Assembly: GCA_964399985.1 (NCBI GenBank)
Contig: CAYNRY010000001.1
Span: 620,001-684,000 of the forward strand
From: Micavibrio_B sp964399985
GTDB lineage: Bacteria; Pseudomonadota; Alphaproteobacteria; Micavibrionales; Micavibrionaceae
Length of the DNA stretch: 64,000 nucleotides
Reading direction: 5' to 3'
The translations under genes were made by a program, and so were the position numbers. Shown piece by piece: positions 8,064 to 15,861 of this stretch (position 1 is the first letter of the stretch; each line of letters begins with the position of its first letter). Below the pieces are notes generated by a model. That model did not search any database. It was not told the origin of the DNA and worked only from the letters and a program-made list of their open reading frames with translations.

Positions 8064-9523
8064 TTCTTCTTACTTTTCTTATTTAAGTATCTCTTCTCTA
8101 AAAAGGCGAAAGAGGCGCGCATTCCCGTATCGGCTCCGCCGCGCGGGCGGCCCGGCTTGCCGGATGCTTCCCATGCGTAATGATCGATATGGACCCATTT
8201 CGTATTATCTGTGACGAAGTTCTGCAAAAACAAGGCTGCTGTAATGGAGCCTGCCGGATTGTTTCCGGCATTGTTCAGGTCGGCAATACTTGACGAGATG
8301 TCATTCTTGTACGGCGCCCATAGAGGAAGCTGCCAGAGCGGGTCTTCGACGTTGAGCGATGTCCTTTGCAAATCGGCTGCGATCTCGTCGTTATTCGAGA
8401 ACATGGCGGGAATGTCGAAACCAAGCGCGGTTCTGGCTGCGCCGGTCAAAGTGGAGAAATCCATCAAGAGGTCAGGTTTTTCTTCGCAGGCGAGCGTCAG
8501 GCAATCCGCCATCACGAGGCGTCCTTCGGCATCGGTGTTGCCAATCTCGACCGTCAAGCCCTGACGCGAACGCAGTACATCGCCCGGGCGATAGGCGATA
8601 CCCGAGATCGAGTTTTCAACCGCCGGAATAAGGACGCGCAGCCGCACTGGAAGGTTCAATGACATGATCATCCATGCAAGGCCAAGCGCCATAGCCGAGC
8701 CACCCATGTCTTTCTTCATGAGCAGCATAGCCGAGCTTGGCTTGATATCGAGCCCGCCGGTATCGAAGACAACGCCTTTACCGACGATGGTTAGCTTCGG
8801 ATCACTCGCTTTGCCCCATGTCATATCTATAAGTCGCGGGCGGCGCTCGGAGCCGTCTCCCACTGCATAGATCATCGGGAAGTTGGAAGTGAGCAGTTTC
8901 TTGTCTTCAGTAACTTTGAATGTCGCCTTTTGCGCTACCGAAATTTGCCGAGCGGCATCTGCCAGCTCTTCCGGTCCCAAATCATTCGCCGGCAGATTGA
9001 TCAGGTTGCGGATCAGGGAGATCGACTGGATAAATGCTTCGGTGCGTTTCTTGTCGACAGATTTCGGCCAGACAAGGCGCGGATATTTTTTGGTGTTCTT
9101 CTTATAGGCATCGAATTTATACGCGGCGAGCGACCAGCCGATGCAGGCTTTTTCCAGGTCTTCAGCCGAGAGAGAATTGTCATCGATGGAAAATTCGGTA
9201 TCGTAAATTTCCTGCGCGGCGGATTTCATGATCTGATCGACGACATAAGCGAAACTGTAAAGCCCGATGGACGATCCAACGCCGACATAAACGGCTTCTA
9301 TGGATGCATCTTTGTAAGAAAGGCTGACATGGTTCGCGCCGCCTTTGAAGCCTTGGGCGAGAAGGGAGCTTTGCGTGGCTTTTGGTTGGGATTTGAACCA
9401 TTTATCAAAGTCGCGCTCGTAAACCAGATAGATAGGGACGGCTTTCGTCTTGGCTTTCGTTACCAGAACTTGAGGGTATTGAAGAACTGAGAAAGTATTC
9501 GTAACAGGTTTGGCTTTAGGCAT
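8060..9523 (-). CDS. Leucyl aminopeptidase family protein (M17)
   Basis: Cytosolic metallo-aminopeptidase of peptidase family M17, 487 residues, removing N-terminal residues from peptides. The metal-binding elements are all visible: GKGVVFDTGG (about 248-257), KDMGGSA (about 270) and the signature NTDAEGRLV (about 332-340), supplying the Lys, Asp and Glu ligands of the two-metal site. The N-terminal domain is divergent, as usual. GGAG 7 nt before the ATG is the likely ribosome binding site. It lies in the downstream arm of the cspA terminator hairpin, so its access may depend on that structure. A PepA- or PepB-type role cannot be separated by reading. Confidence 0.9.
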   Translation of the reverse strand: MPKAKPVTNTFSVLQYPQVLVTKAKTKAVPIYLVYERDFDKWFKSQPKATQSSLLAQGFKGGANHVSLSYKDASIEAVYVGVGSSIGLYSFAYVVDQIMKSAAQEIYDTEFSIDDNSLSAEDLEKACIGWSLAAYKFDAYKKNTKKYPRLVWPKSVDKKRTEAFIQSISLIRNLINLPANDLGPEELADAARQISVAQKATFKVTEDKKLLTSNFPMIYAVGDGSERRPRLIDMTWGKASDPKLTIVGKGVVFDTGGLDIKPSSAMLLMKKDMGGSAMALGLAWMIMSLNLPVRLRVLIPAVENSISGIAYRPGDVLRSRQGLTVEIGNTDAEGRLVMADCLTLACEEKPDLLMDFSTLTGAARTALGFDIPAMFSNNDEIAADLQRTSLNVEDPLWQLPLWAPYKNDISSSIADLNNAGNNPAGSITAALFLQNFVTDNTKWVHIDHYAWEASGKPGRPRGGADTGMRASFAFLEKRYLNKKSKKK

Positions 9524-9524
9524 T

Positions 9525-9571
9525 AAAAAACTCCATCCATTTATGTGATAAGCATAAACCGGATGGAGTTT
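9525..9571 (-). terminator. Terminator of the cold-shock gene, overlapping the aminopeptidase RBS
   Basis: Read on the minus strand, AAACTCCATCC pairs with GGATGGAGTTT around a 22-nt loop that itself has a small hairpin, and a T-run follows. It ends the cold-shock transcript. The GGAG in the second arm is also the Shine-Dalgarno sequence of the aminopeptidase gene starting at 9523. Confidence 0.8.
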
Positions 9572-9589
9572 AAGGGAAAGTGCGGTTAA

Positions 9590-9790
9590 TTAAACTTTCA
9601 GATTAACAGCGGCTGTTTTGCCTTTTTCTGTCTGAAGATCGTATTCGATTGCCTGATTTTCTGCGAGGCCTTTCAAGCCGGAGCGCTCAACTGCCGAGAT
9701 ATGGACAAAGACATCCTTGCCACCATCGTCAGGGACGATAAACCCAAAACCTTTTTGAGTATTAAACCATTTTACTTTACCTTTAGCCAT
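9590..9790 (-). CDS. Cold-shock domain protein (CspA family)
   Basis: 66-residue single cold-shock domain, an OB-fold that binds single-stranded RNA and DNA and acts as an RNA chaperone. RNP1 KGFGFI is at 13-18 and RNP2 VFVHI at 27-31. AAGGTGA lies 5 nt before the ATG. The upstream 380 bp contain no gene but several inverted repeats, in keeping with the structured 5' leaders common in this family. It has its own terminator at 9525-9571. Confidence 0.95.
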   Translation of the reverse strand: MAKGKVKWFNTQKGFGFIVPDDGGKDVFVHISAVERSGLKGLAENQAIEYDLQTEKGKTAAVNLKV

Positions 9791-10173
9791 TAGATCACCT
9801 TTTAGTTCAGTTGAGTGTATAGTCCCCCAAAGCTTTGCCTACTTATATATAAGTAATGGCTATCACCTTCAGAAACATGTCATTTTTATCATGTTTTAAA
9901 AACACTGTATATATTCTTTGAACGTCCGCATATTAGACGTTTGATGCGGTTGCAAGGTTAAAAATAAGGCTTTTCACAGCTAAAAGAGTGGAAAAACCCT
10001 GTAAAATAAGGTTTTTCATGCATTTTATATTCGACGGAGCTCTTTTATTCTGGCATGAATCATCCATACGCAAGGTTATCTGATTCGTAAGCGGCTTTTA
10101 AAACCGCTTTATTTCCGGCACTTTTGCGTACCTGTTTAAACAACTTCTAACCTCAAAAGTGAGACTATAGAAC
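9791..10173. other. Divergent intergenic region between the cold-shock gene and HU
   Basis: 383 bp without a gene, AT-rich. It contains a perfect 16-bp palindrome TACTTATATATAAGTA (9840-9855). AAACATG/CATGTTT arms (9873-9879 and 9890-9896) come next, then GAAAAACC/GGTTTTTC arms (9991-9998 and 10010-10017). Close to HU there is an AAGCGG/CCGCTT hairpin (10089-10109). These may be operators or 5'-leader structures for the two divergent genes. I could not assign -35/-10 boxes with confidence. Confidence 0.5.
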
Positions 10174-10518
10174 ATGGCTACAGCAGCAAAAAAAGCTCCA
10201 GCGAAAGCGGCAGCAACAGCTAAAACACCTACAAGCCCAACAGTGACACTGAAGCAAATCTCTGCTGAAGTTGCTGAAAAGCACGAACTGACAAAAAAGC
10301 AAGCTAACCTGATTTCTGATGAACTGGTTGCTTTGATTGTTAAGAACCTGAAAAAAGGCAACCGTATCCGTATGGCCGGTCTTGGTATTCTTCAAGTTAA
10401 AAAACGCGCAGCTCGCATGGGCCGTAACCCAGCAACTGGCGAACAGATCAAAATCCCTGCGAAAAAGAAAATTGCTTTCCGCGCAGCGAAAGAATTGAAA
10501 GAAGCAGTCGGCAAGTAA
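10174..10518 (+). CDS. HU-family DNA-binding protein with N-terminal Ala/Lys tail
   Basis: Nucleoid-associated protein of 114 residues. The HU/IHF fold occupies about 25-113 and includes the DNA-binding arm with GRNPATGEQIKIPAKK. Residues 1-24 form an extra tail, MATAAKKAPAKAAATAKTPT, made of Ala, Lys, Thr and Pro like histone H1 tails; canonical HU is about 90 residues. The tail should be disordered and add non-specific DNA binding or compaction. The ATG lacks a strong Shine-Dalgarno sequence. A strong terminator follows. Confidence 0.9.
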   Translation: MATAAKKAPAKAAATAKTPTSPTVTLKQISAEVAEKHELTKKQANLISDELVALIVKNLKKGNRIRMAGLGILQVKKRAARMGRNPATGEQIKIPAKKKIAFRAAKELKEAVGK

Positions 10519-10541
10519 TTTGCCCGTTTCTTTTGAAACAC

Positions 10542-10570
10542 AAAAACCCCGCTATTAAGCGGGGTTTTTT
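10542..10570. terminator. Bidirectional rho-independent terminator
   Basis: CCCCGCT (10547-10553) and AGCGGGG (10558-10564) form a perfect 7-bp stem with an ATTA loop. A T-run follows and an A-run precedes, so it can stop both the HU gene and the convergent EF-hand gene. Confidence 0.9.
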
Positions 10571-10589
10571 ATTATTCGATATTACTTGA

Positions 10590-11093
10590 TTACTTGCCGT
10601 GGACTTGGGACCACTCGCTTGGTGTGATGGAGCCATCGCCATTTAAGTCATATGTGGCAAAACTTGAATCGATGGTCGTCGCGGCTGGTGTCGTAACGGT
10701 TTCAACATTCCATGTTTTGTAAAGATTTGTTTCATTTATGACGCGATTGAATTCTTGCTGATCAAGCTTACCGTTATGATTACGGTCCCAGTCGGCATAG
10801 GTTTTGTAGGTCGTAACGCCCGGTCCGTACCATGTCGTGACATTACTGTCCCATTCATCAGGCGTCACATAACCATCGCCATTCTGATCCCAGCGGCTAT
10901 AAGCGTAAGTCACGAATTGCTGTTCGGTACGAACGGTTTTAACGCGAGGGTCTGTATCGGTCTGGCGGGTAAAGGTTGTTGTTGTTACGGTGCCTGTCGA
11001 AGGATCGACGGTTTTGGTTACAGTTGTTTCAGCTTGAGCAGCAGAAGCAAGGCTGATGCCGACGATAGCAAGGGGGAGAATATACTTTTTCAT
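10590..11093 (-). CDS. Secreted EF-hand calcium-binding protein
   Basis: 167 residues with a Sec signal peptide (MKKYILPLAIVGISLASAAQA, cleavage after AQA at about 21). Three EF-hand loops are visible: DQNGDGYVTPDE (about 75), DRNHNGKLDQQE (about 104) and DLNGDGSITPSE (about 149). The segment 22-60 is rich in Thr and resembles the Thr-rich repeats of the lipoprotein at 14712. It probably binds calcium in the periplasm or outside the cell; the partner is unknown. Confidence 0.85.
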   Translation of the reverse strand: MKKYILPLAIVGISLASAAQAETTVTKTVDPSTGTVTTTTFTRQTDTDPRVKTVRTEQQFVTYAYSRWDQNGDGYVTPDEWDSNVTTWYGPGVTTYKTYADWDRNHNGKLDQQEFNRVINETNLYKTWNVETVTTPAATTIDSSFATYDLNGDGSITPSEWSQVHGK

Positions 11094-11188
11094 ATAAATT
11101 ACCTTTCAAAATAAAATTTGCCTATATAAACAATTGAATATGGTATTTGTTCCCCTACATGATAGGGCTTATCAAAGGATTTAAATAT

Positions 11189-11659
11189 ATGAAAGTAAGA
11201 GATTTATTTGTCAGGATTTCGCAGCGCATCGCAGAAGCGGCGGGGCATCCGGCGGTATTTATAGGCGCTGTTTTTCTAATCGTCCTTTGGGGCGCATCAG
11301 GGCCGATATTCGGGTTTTCCGATACATGGCAACTTATCGTCAACACCAGCACGACAATCATTACTTTCCTGATGGTTTTTCTCATCCAGAGCACCCAGAA
11401 TAGGGACTCTGAAGCCCTGCATTTGAAGCTCGATGAATTAATCCGCGCAACTGAAGGTGCGCATTTAGCGTTGATCGATATTGAAAAACTTGATGAAGAC
11501 GAGTTTCAGGCATTTCGCCGCATGTATGATACGATTGCAAAGAATGCCAAGGAACGGTTGAATCATGGCGGAACCGATATCAATTGTCCGGATATCAAGA
11601 TCGCCGATCTTTGTTTTCCAGCTGATTACGCAGAGCATCATAAAGGCGATAAGCAATGA
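11189..11659 (+). CDS. Low-affinity iron permease family membrane protein
   Basis: About 156 residues from the ATG at 11189, chosen over an upstream ATG at 11147 because AAAGGA lies 9 nt before it. Two transmembrane segments (near PAVFIGAVFLIVLWGASG and IVNTSTTIITFLMVFLIQ) are followed by QNRDSEALHLKLDELI, the conserved signature of the low-affinity iron permease (Fet4-like) family of small bacterial proteins. The C-terminus is cytoplasmic and charged. Iron transport is inferred from the fungal namesake only and is unproven for the short bacterial forms. The stop overlaps the dgkA ATG (ATGA). Confidence 0.8.
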   Translation: MKVRDLFVRISQRIAEAAGHPAVFIGAVFLIVLWGASGPIFGFSDTWQLIVNTSTTIITFLMVFLIQSTQNRDSEALHLKLDELIRATEGAHLALIDIEKLDEDEFQAFRRMYDTIAKNAKERLNHGGTDINCPDIKIADLCFPADYAEHHKGDKQ

Positions 11660-12009
11660 TCCACCCTATTCGCGCGTTTAAAAATTCCTGTAACGGGCTG
11701 AAATTGGCTTTTGCCGAAGACCAGTCATGGCGCAATACGTTCTGGCAGTTTTGTATCGGATCCGTTATCGCAACGATCATTTATTTCGTCAGCAACGAAA
11801 CTGTTTTCATGTGGCTGTTGATGGTTGCCAGCCTGTTTCCAATGGTGATTGTCGAAACGATCAATTGCTCGATCGAAGCCGTTACAGACAAAGCAAGTCC
11901 GGAGCGCAGCGCATTAGCCAAAAAAGCGAAAGATGTCGGCAGCGCGGCTGTCTTGTTAAGCCGGATATTTGCAGGCCTATGCTGGATCGTAGCGCTTGCG
12001 TCTTTGTAA
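11656..12009 (+). CDS. dgkA: Diacylglycerol kinase
   Basis: Integral membrane kinase of 117 residues phosphorylating diacylglycerol to phosphatidic acid. The family signature is present: ETINCSIEAVTD and then AKKAKDVGSAAV, with three hydrophobic segments. One Ser/Thr-type position after the conserved Asn is Cys (N-C-S). It is translationally coupled to the upstream iron-permease-like gene. Its last 33 bp overlap the 3' end of the opposite-strand PAP2 phosphatase, an enzyme class that can catalyse the reverse step. Confidence 0.9.
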   Translation: MIHPIRAFKNSCNGLKLAFAEDQSWRNTFWQFCIGSVIATIIYFVSNETVFMWLLMVASLFPMVIVETINCSIEAVTDKASPERSALAKKAKDVGSAAVLLSRIFAGLCWIVALASL

Positions 12010-12660
12010 AAGCCAGTATTCGACGGTCCAGAAAGTAGAAGCGCATATAAGTCCTGCAAGCCATCCGGCAAGGACATCGCTTGGCCAGTGAACGCCGAGA
12101 TAAATTCGGCTCATGCCGATTATGAAAGTCAGGAATGCCGCGATACCCAGGAAATAGATTTTGAGTTTGCGGCTTGTTTGTGCCTGAGCCAATAATGCGC
12201 CAAGGATCAAATAAACAATTGCCGACATCATTGAGTGAGAGCTCGGGAAGCTGGATGTAAAAGTCTCTGTCGAGTGGGGGACAAGGTCGGGGCGCGGGCG
12301 GGCGAAACCAAGCTTCAACGAGTTTGAAAGGATGGTGCCGATAATAATCGCAGATATCAGGTAAACGGCTCTCTTGGCATGTTTTATCATGTAAAGGTAA
12401 ATGGCGGAGAAAAGCGTAAATAGGGAAAGCACGAAAGTACCGCCAAGGCTTGAGATATCGCGCATCATTTCGGCAAACCACGAAGGCCCCCAGGCCAGTT
12501 CCTGATTATCCGCATTTCTCATCATCAGGAGTATGGCGCTGTCGATAGAATGTGTATCGCCTTCTGATACGTCTTCGGCGATTTCCCAAAAACCTCCGAC
12601 AAGCGCGCAGATCAATATCAGTGAAAATAAAATTACAGGTTCTATGGATGGGATTTTCAT
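11977..12660 (-). CDS. PAP2-family membrane phosphatase
   Basis: 227 residues, six predicted transmembrane helices. The three-part type 2 phosphatidic acid phosphatase motif is complete: KLGFARPRP, SFPSSHS and SRIYLGVHWPSDV, supplying the catalytic His and Asp. Likely substrates are phosphatidic acid, undecaprenyl pyrophosphate or a similar lipid phosphate at the periplasmic face. The gene is convergent with and overlaps dgkA by 33 bp, so the two lipid-phosphate genes share their 3' ends. Confidence 0.9.
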   Translation of the reverse strand: MKIPSIEPVILFSLILICALVGGFWEIAEDVSEGDTHSIDSAILLMMRNADNQELAWGPSWFAEMMRDISSLGGTFVLSLFTLFSAIYLYMIKHAKRAVYLISAIIIGTILSNSLKLGFARPRPDLVPHSTETFTSSFPSSHSMMSAIVYLILGALLAQAQTSRKLKIYFLGIAAFLTFIIGMSRIYLGVHWPSDVLAGWLAGLICASTFWTVEYWLLQRRKRYDPA

Positions 12661-12714
12661 TATTCAAAATATAGGAAATGTATTAGAAATATACCAGTTA
12701 AAATAAGGAGAAAT

Positions 12715-13827
12715 ATGATGGATGTACGCGCCGCTGTTGCATGGGGAGCCGGAAAGCCGCTTTCAATCGAAACTGTTCAACTGGAAGGTCCTAGGGAGGG
12801 CGAGGTTCTGGTTGAGGTAATGGCAACCGGTTTGTGCCATACAGACGCCTATACTTTATCAGGTGCTGATCCTGAGGGCTTGTTTCCGGCGATCCTCGGT
12901 CACGAAGGCGCGGGGATCGTTCGAGAAATCGGCAAGGGCGTTACCAGCGTCAAGCCGGGTGATCATGTTATTCCGCTTTATACGCCGGAATGCCGCGAGT
13001 GTGATTATTGTTTGAGCCAGAAAACAAATCTCTGCCAGAAAATAAGATCGACGCAAGGGCAGGGATTGATGCCGGACGGCACGAGCCGTTTTTCTATCGA
13101 CGGTAAAAAGCTCCACCACTATATGGGCACGTCGACCTTCGCTAATTTTACAGTATTGCCCGAGATCGCGGTTGCGAAAGTTCGTGAAGACGCGCCGTTC
13201 GATAAGATCTGTTATATCGGCTGCGGCGTGACGACCGGGATCGGCGCGGTGATTTTTACAGCTAAAGTGCAACCGGGAGATAATGTCGTTGTTTTCGGTT
13301 TGGGCGGTATCGGCTTAAACGTCATTCAAGGCGCGCGTATTGCTGGTGCCAATATGATTATCGGCGTTGATATCAATAACAAGCGCGAAGAAATGGCGAA
13401 GAAATTCGGCATGACACATTTCGTCAATCCGACCGAGATCGGCGAAGACATTGTCCCTTACCTTGTCAATTTGACCAAAGGTGGCGCCGATCACAGTTTT
13501 GAATGCGTCGGCAATACGACATTGATGCGTCAGGCTTTGGAGTGCTGTCACAAGGGATGGGGTAAATCCACGATTATCGGCGTGGCAGGGGCCGGACAGG
13601 AAATATCAACGCGCCCGTTTCAACTGGTAACGGGCCGCGTTTGGCAAGGATCTGCTTTTGGCGGCGCGCGTGGGCGCACGGACGTGCCGAAGATCGTCGA
13701 CTGGTATATGGACGGTAAGATCAATATCGACGATCTTATTACGGATGTTATCCCGCTCGATCAGATCAATGAAGGATTTGAAAAAATGCATAAGGGAGAG
13801 TCGATCCGCACCGTGGTGAAATTTTGA
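12715..13827 (+). CDS. frmA: S-(hydroxymethyl)glutathione dehydrogenase / class III alcohol dehydrogenase
   Basis: Zinc- and NAD-dependent enzyme of 370 residues that oxidises S-hydroxymethylglutathione, the formaldehyde-glutathione adduct. Visible elements: catalytic zinc ligands in LCHTDAY (Cys41) and GHEGAG, the structural zinc site with four closely spaced Cys (CRECDYCLSQKTNLC), and the NAD-binding GLGGIGL. AAGGAG lies just before the start; either of two adjacent ATG codons (12715, 12718) could be used. It is coupled to S-formylglutathione hydrolase by a one-base overlap (TGATG). Confidence 0.97.
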   Translation: MMDVRAAVAWGAGKPLSIETVQLEGPREGEVLVEVMATGLCHTDAYTLSGADPEGLFPAILGHEGAGIVREIGKGVTSVKPGDHVIPLYTPECRECDYCLSQKTNLCQKIRSTQGQGLMPDGTSRFSIDGKKLHHYMGTSTFANFTVLPEIAVAKVREDAPFDKICYIGCGVTTGIGAVIFTAKVQPGDNVVVFGLGGIGLNVIQGARIAGANMIIGVDINNKREEMAKKFGMTHFVNPTEIGEDIVPYLVNLTKGGADHSFECVGNTTLMRQALECCHKGWGKSTIIGVAGAGQEISTRPFQLVTGRVWQGSAFGGARGRTDVPKIVDWYMDGKINIDDLITDVIPLDQINEGFEKMHKGESIRTVVKF

Positions 13828-14663
13828 TGCTTGATCTTATCAAATCATGGAAGTGTTTCGGCGGGATGCAAAACGTCTATCGCCATGCATCGCAATCGAC
13901 CGGCACTGATATGGAGTTTGCCGTTTTTATTCCTGCTCATGAAGAGGGGAAAAAATTATCATCTTTGACTTTCCTGTCGGGGCTTACCTGCACTTGGGAG
14001 AATTTTACGACGAAGGCGGGAGCGCAGCGATATGCAGCGGCGCATAGAATGATCTTGATTATGCCCGACACCTCCCCGCGCGGTGCGGGTGTGCCCAATG
14101 ACGATGCTTATGATATGGGGCAGGGCGCAGGTTTTTATATCGATGCGACGCAAGGGCCATGGAATAAAAATTTTAAGATGTGGCGCTATATCAATGAAGA
14201 GCTTTTCGATGTGGTTGCTGGGGTAGTGCCAATTGATCCGGCCAAACGAGGAATATGTGGTCATTCGATGGGAGGGCATGGCGCATTGATTTCAGCTATC
14301 CGCAATCCGGATAAATATGTATCCTTATCGGCGATTGCGCCTATTGTTGCACCCAGTCAGGTGCCATGGGGGCAGAAAGCCTTCACTTCTTACCTCGGCG
14401 AGGACAGGCATAATTGGTTGCAATATGATGCCTGCGAATTGATGAAAGCAGGTGCATGGAAAAAGCCGATACTGATCGACCAAGGCACGAATGACGAATT
14501 CTTAGATATGCAGTTAAGGCCGGAATTATTCGCCGGCGCTTGCAAGGATGCAGGTGTAGCGCTCAATCTCCGTATGCAAGGTGGTTACGACCACAGCTAT
14601 TATTTTATAGCTTCCGTGATTGGCGATCATATAGATTTCCATGCGGCACAATTAGGCCAATAA
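13827..14663 (+). CDS. fghA: S-formylglutathione hydrolase
   Basis: Esterase-D-type alpha/beta hydrolase of 278 residues that hydrolyses S-formylglutathione to formate and glutathione, the second step of glutathione-dependent formaldehyde detoxification. The nucleophile Ser sits in GHSMGGHG near residue 147, with DQGTNDEFLD and GYDHSYYF providing the Asp and His. The ATG at 13827 overlaps the upstream stop. The pair forms a two-gene operon closed by a terminator at 14664-14691. Confidence 0.97.
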   Translation: MLDLIKSWKCFGGMQNVYRHASQSTGTDMEFAVFIPAHEEGKKLSSLTFLSGLTCTWENFTTKAGAQRYAAAHRMILIMPDTSPRGAGVPNDDAYDMGQGAGFYIDATQGPWNKNFKMWRYINEELFDVVAGVVPIDPAKRGICGHSMGGHGALISAIRNPDKYVSLSAIAPIVAPSQVPWGQKAFTSYLGEDRHNWLQYDACELMKAGAWKKPILIDQGTNDEFLDMQLRPELFAGACKDAGVALNLRMQGGYDHSYYFIASVIGDHIDFHAAQLGQ

Positions 14664-14691
14664 AAAAGCCTGCGATTTCTCGCAGGCTTTT
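14664..14691. terminator. Rho-independent terminator after fghA
   Basis: AAAAGCCTGCGA pairs with TCGCAGGCTTTT in a perfect 12-bp arrangement around TTTC. It has A and T runs on its two sides and can act in both directions, facing the lipoprotein gene at 14712. Confidence 0.9.
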
Positions 14692-14711
14692 CTTGTTATA
14701 TCAAAACTGAA

Positions 14712-15083
14712 TTACTGGTTTGTTTCAGTTGTTGTTTTTTCTTCAGTGGTCTCTTTGTTGCCAAGGCCAGCTGGATCAGTTGTCGTTTCGGTTTTTACTT
14801 CAGAAGAAGTTTCACCGTCGCCATCTGTCGTTGTTTCTGTAGACTTTGTTTCTTCAGTCACTGTGGAGTTGTTTACGCCTTCAGGATCGACTGTTGTTTC
14901 TTTTGTAACTTCTGTCGAAGTATTGCCTTCGCCGTCAGTCGCTGTTTCGCGTGTTGTCGTTGTTTCTGTAGTGACGCCGTTAACTTCAGATGTTTCTGTC
15001 GTTTCGGTTTTCTTTTCGTCTTTACAAGCTGTCAGGCCCAAAGCCAAAACAGCCATAGCTATCAGAGCAAAATTCTTTTTCAT
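14712..15083 (-). CDS. Thr/Glu-rich repeat lipoprotein
   Basis: 123 residues with a lipoprotein signal (MKKNFA, hydrophobic core, lipobox LTAC with Cys at about 20). The mature part is low-complexity, over half Thr and Glu. It contains two copies of a unit of about 35 residues: the first holds ATDGEGNTSTEV and TTVDPEG, the second TTDGDGETSSEV and TTTDPAG. The D-x-E/D-G elements might bind cations weakly. A disordered, acidic surface-anchored protein is the best description; no family recognised. It shares a shared-terminator arrangement with fghA. Confidence 0.7.
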   Translation of the reverse strand: MKKNFALIAMAVLALGLTACKDEKKTETTETSEVNGVTTETTTTRETATDGEGNTSTEVTKETTVDPEGVNNSTVTEETKSTETTTDGDGETSSEVKTETTTDPAGLGNKETTEEKTTTETNQ

Positions 15084-15198
15084 TTTAATATCCTTGTTGT
15101 TGAATTTATGAACGAAGAAAATAGAACAGAATAGGGAAATAAAAAAGGCCCGAAGTGATAATATTTAAGAATATATCCGAATTTTTTTAGGGAACTTT

Positions 15199-15636
15199 TT
15201 AAGATCTGGATCTCATCATGAACATTTTCAGGCTATCTTCGTACATATCCTTCAGACGTTGAACCGTCAGGGGAACGTTAATTTCTTCGGAATTATCGAT
15301 TCTATTCATCGTCTGACGGGCCAGAAGCGAGAATTTCGACATGCCGAGATTTCCGCCGCATGAGGTAATGATATGCAGCTCGCGCGCCATTTCCTGTGGG
15401 TTATCTTCCAATGCCAAAAGTGTATCAAAACGCTGGGTAATTTCGGTTTTAAAATCTTCCATAATGGCGTTGAAGGTATCGAGGCCGATAAGCTTGATCA
15501 GCTCGCTGAGCTGCTTGTCATCGACAAGCAAAGCATCGTCGATTACCGCATCGGTAATGATCTTCTTCGAAAGAACTTCGTTGAATGAATCGTCATCCAC
15601 GCCGCAGGGCTCGTCAGGAAACATAGAATCTGTCAT
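15199..15636 (-). CDS. Histidine phosphotransfer (Hpt) domain protein
   Basis: 145 residues, cytoplasmic. The Hpt four-helix domain spans about 45-140 with the phosphorylatable His88 in ARELHIITSCGGNLG, matching the H-x-L-K/I-x-S/G-x-x-x-x-L-G pattern. The N-terminal 40 residues are acidic and variable. It probably relays phosphate between hybrid kinases and response regulators, but no partner kinase or receiver lies next to it. The next feature in the direction of the promoter is a tRNA gene. Confidence 0.8.
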   Translation of the reverse strand: MTDSMFPDEPCGVDDDSFNEVLSKKIITDAVIDDALLVDDKQLSELIKLIGLDTFNAIMEDFKTEITQRFDTLLALEDNPQEMARELHIITSCGGNLGMSKFSLLARQTMNRIDNSEEINVPLTVQRLKDMYEDSLKMFMMRSRS

Positions 15637-15721
15637 GCAGTCCGTAGTGTTAATATATAGCCCAGCAGGTTAGCATAATTTCTATAATTAATATATTAAA
15701 AATGGCTAAAAAAGGAATAAA

Positions 15722-15813
15722 TGGCGGAGCCGGAGGGATTCGAACCCTCGATACGGTATAACCCGTATGACGATTTAGCAAACCGTTGCCTTCAGCCTCT
15801 CGGCCACAGCTCC
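15722..15813 (-). tRNA. tRNA-Ser (GCU anticodon)
   Basis: 92-nt class II tRNA with encoded CCA (TGG at 15722-15724 on the plus strand). The acceptor arms GGAGCTG and CGGCTCC pair with one wobble, and the GTTCGAATC T-arm is clear. The anticodon stem ACGGT/ATCGT encloses TTGCTAA with anticodon GCT, decoding AGC/AGU. A long variable arm (CATACGGG…CCGTAT type) is present, as expected for tRNA-Ser. Confidence 0.95.
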
Positions 15814-15861
15814 GTACCAATGAGGCCGAAACTAGAGGATTATCCTTAATAAATCAATAAG

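Noticed and set aside
8930..9490. Open frame on the plus strand inside the aminopeptidase
   Set aside because: Antisense to M17 peptidase motifs; no supporting signal.
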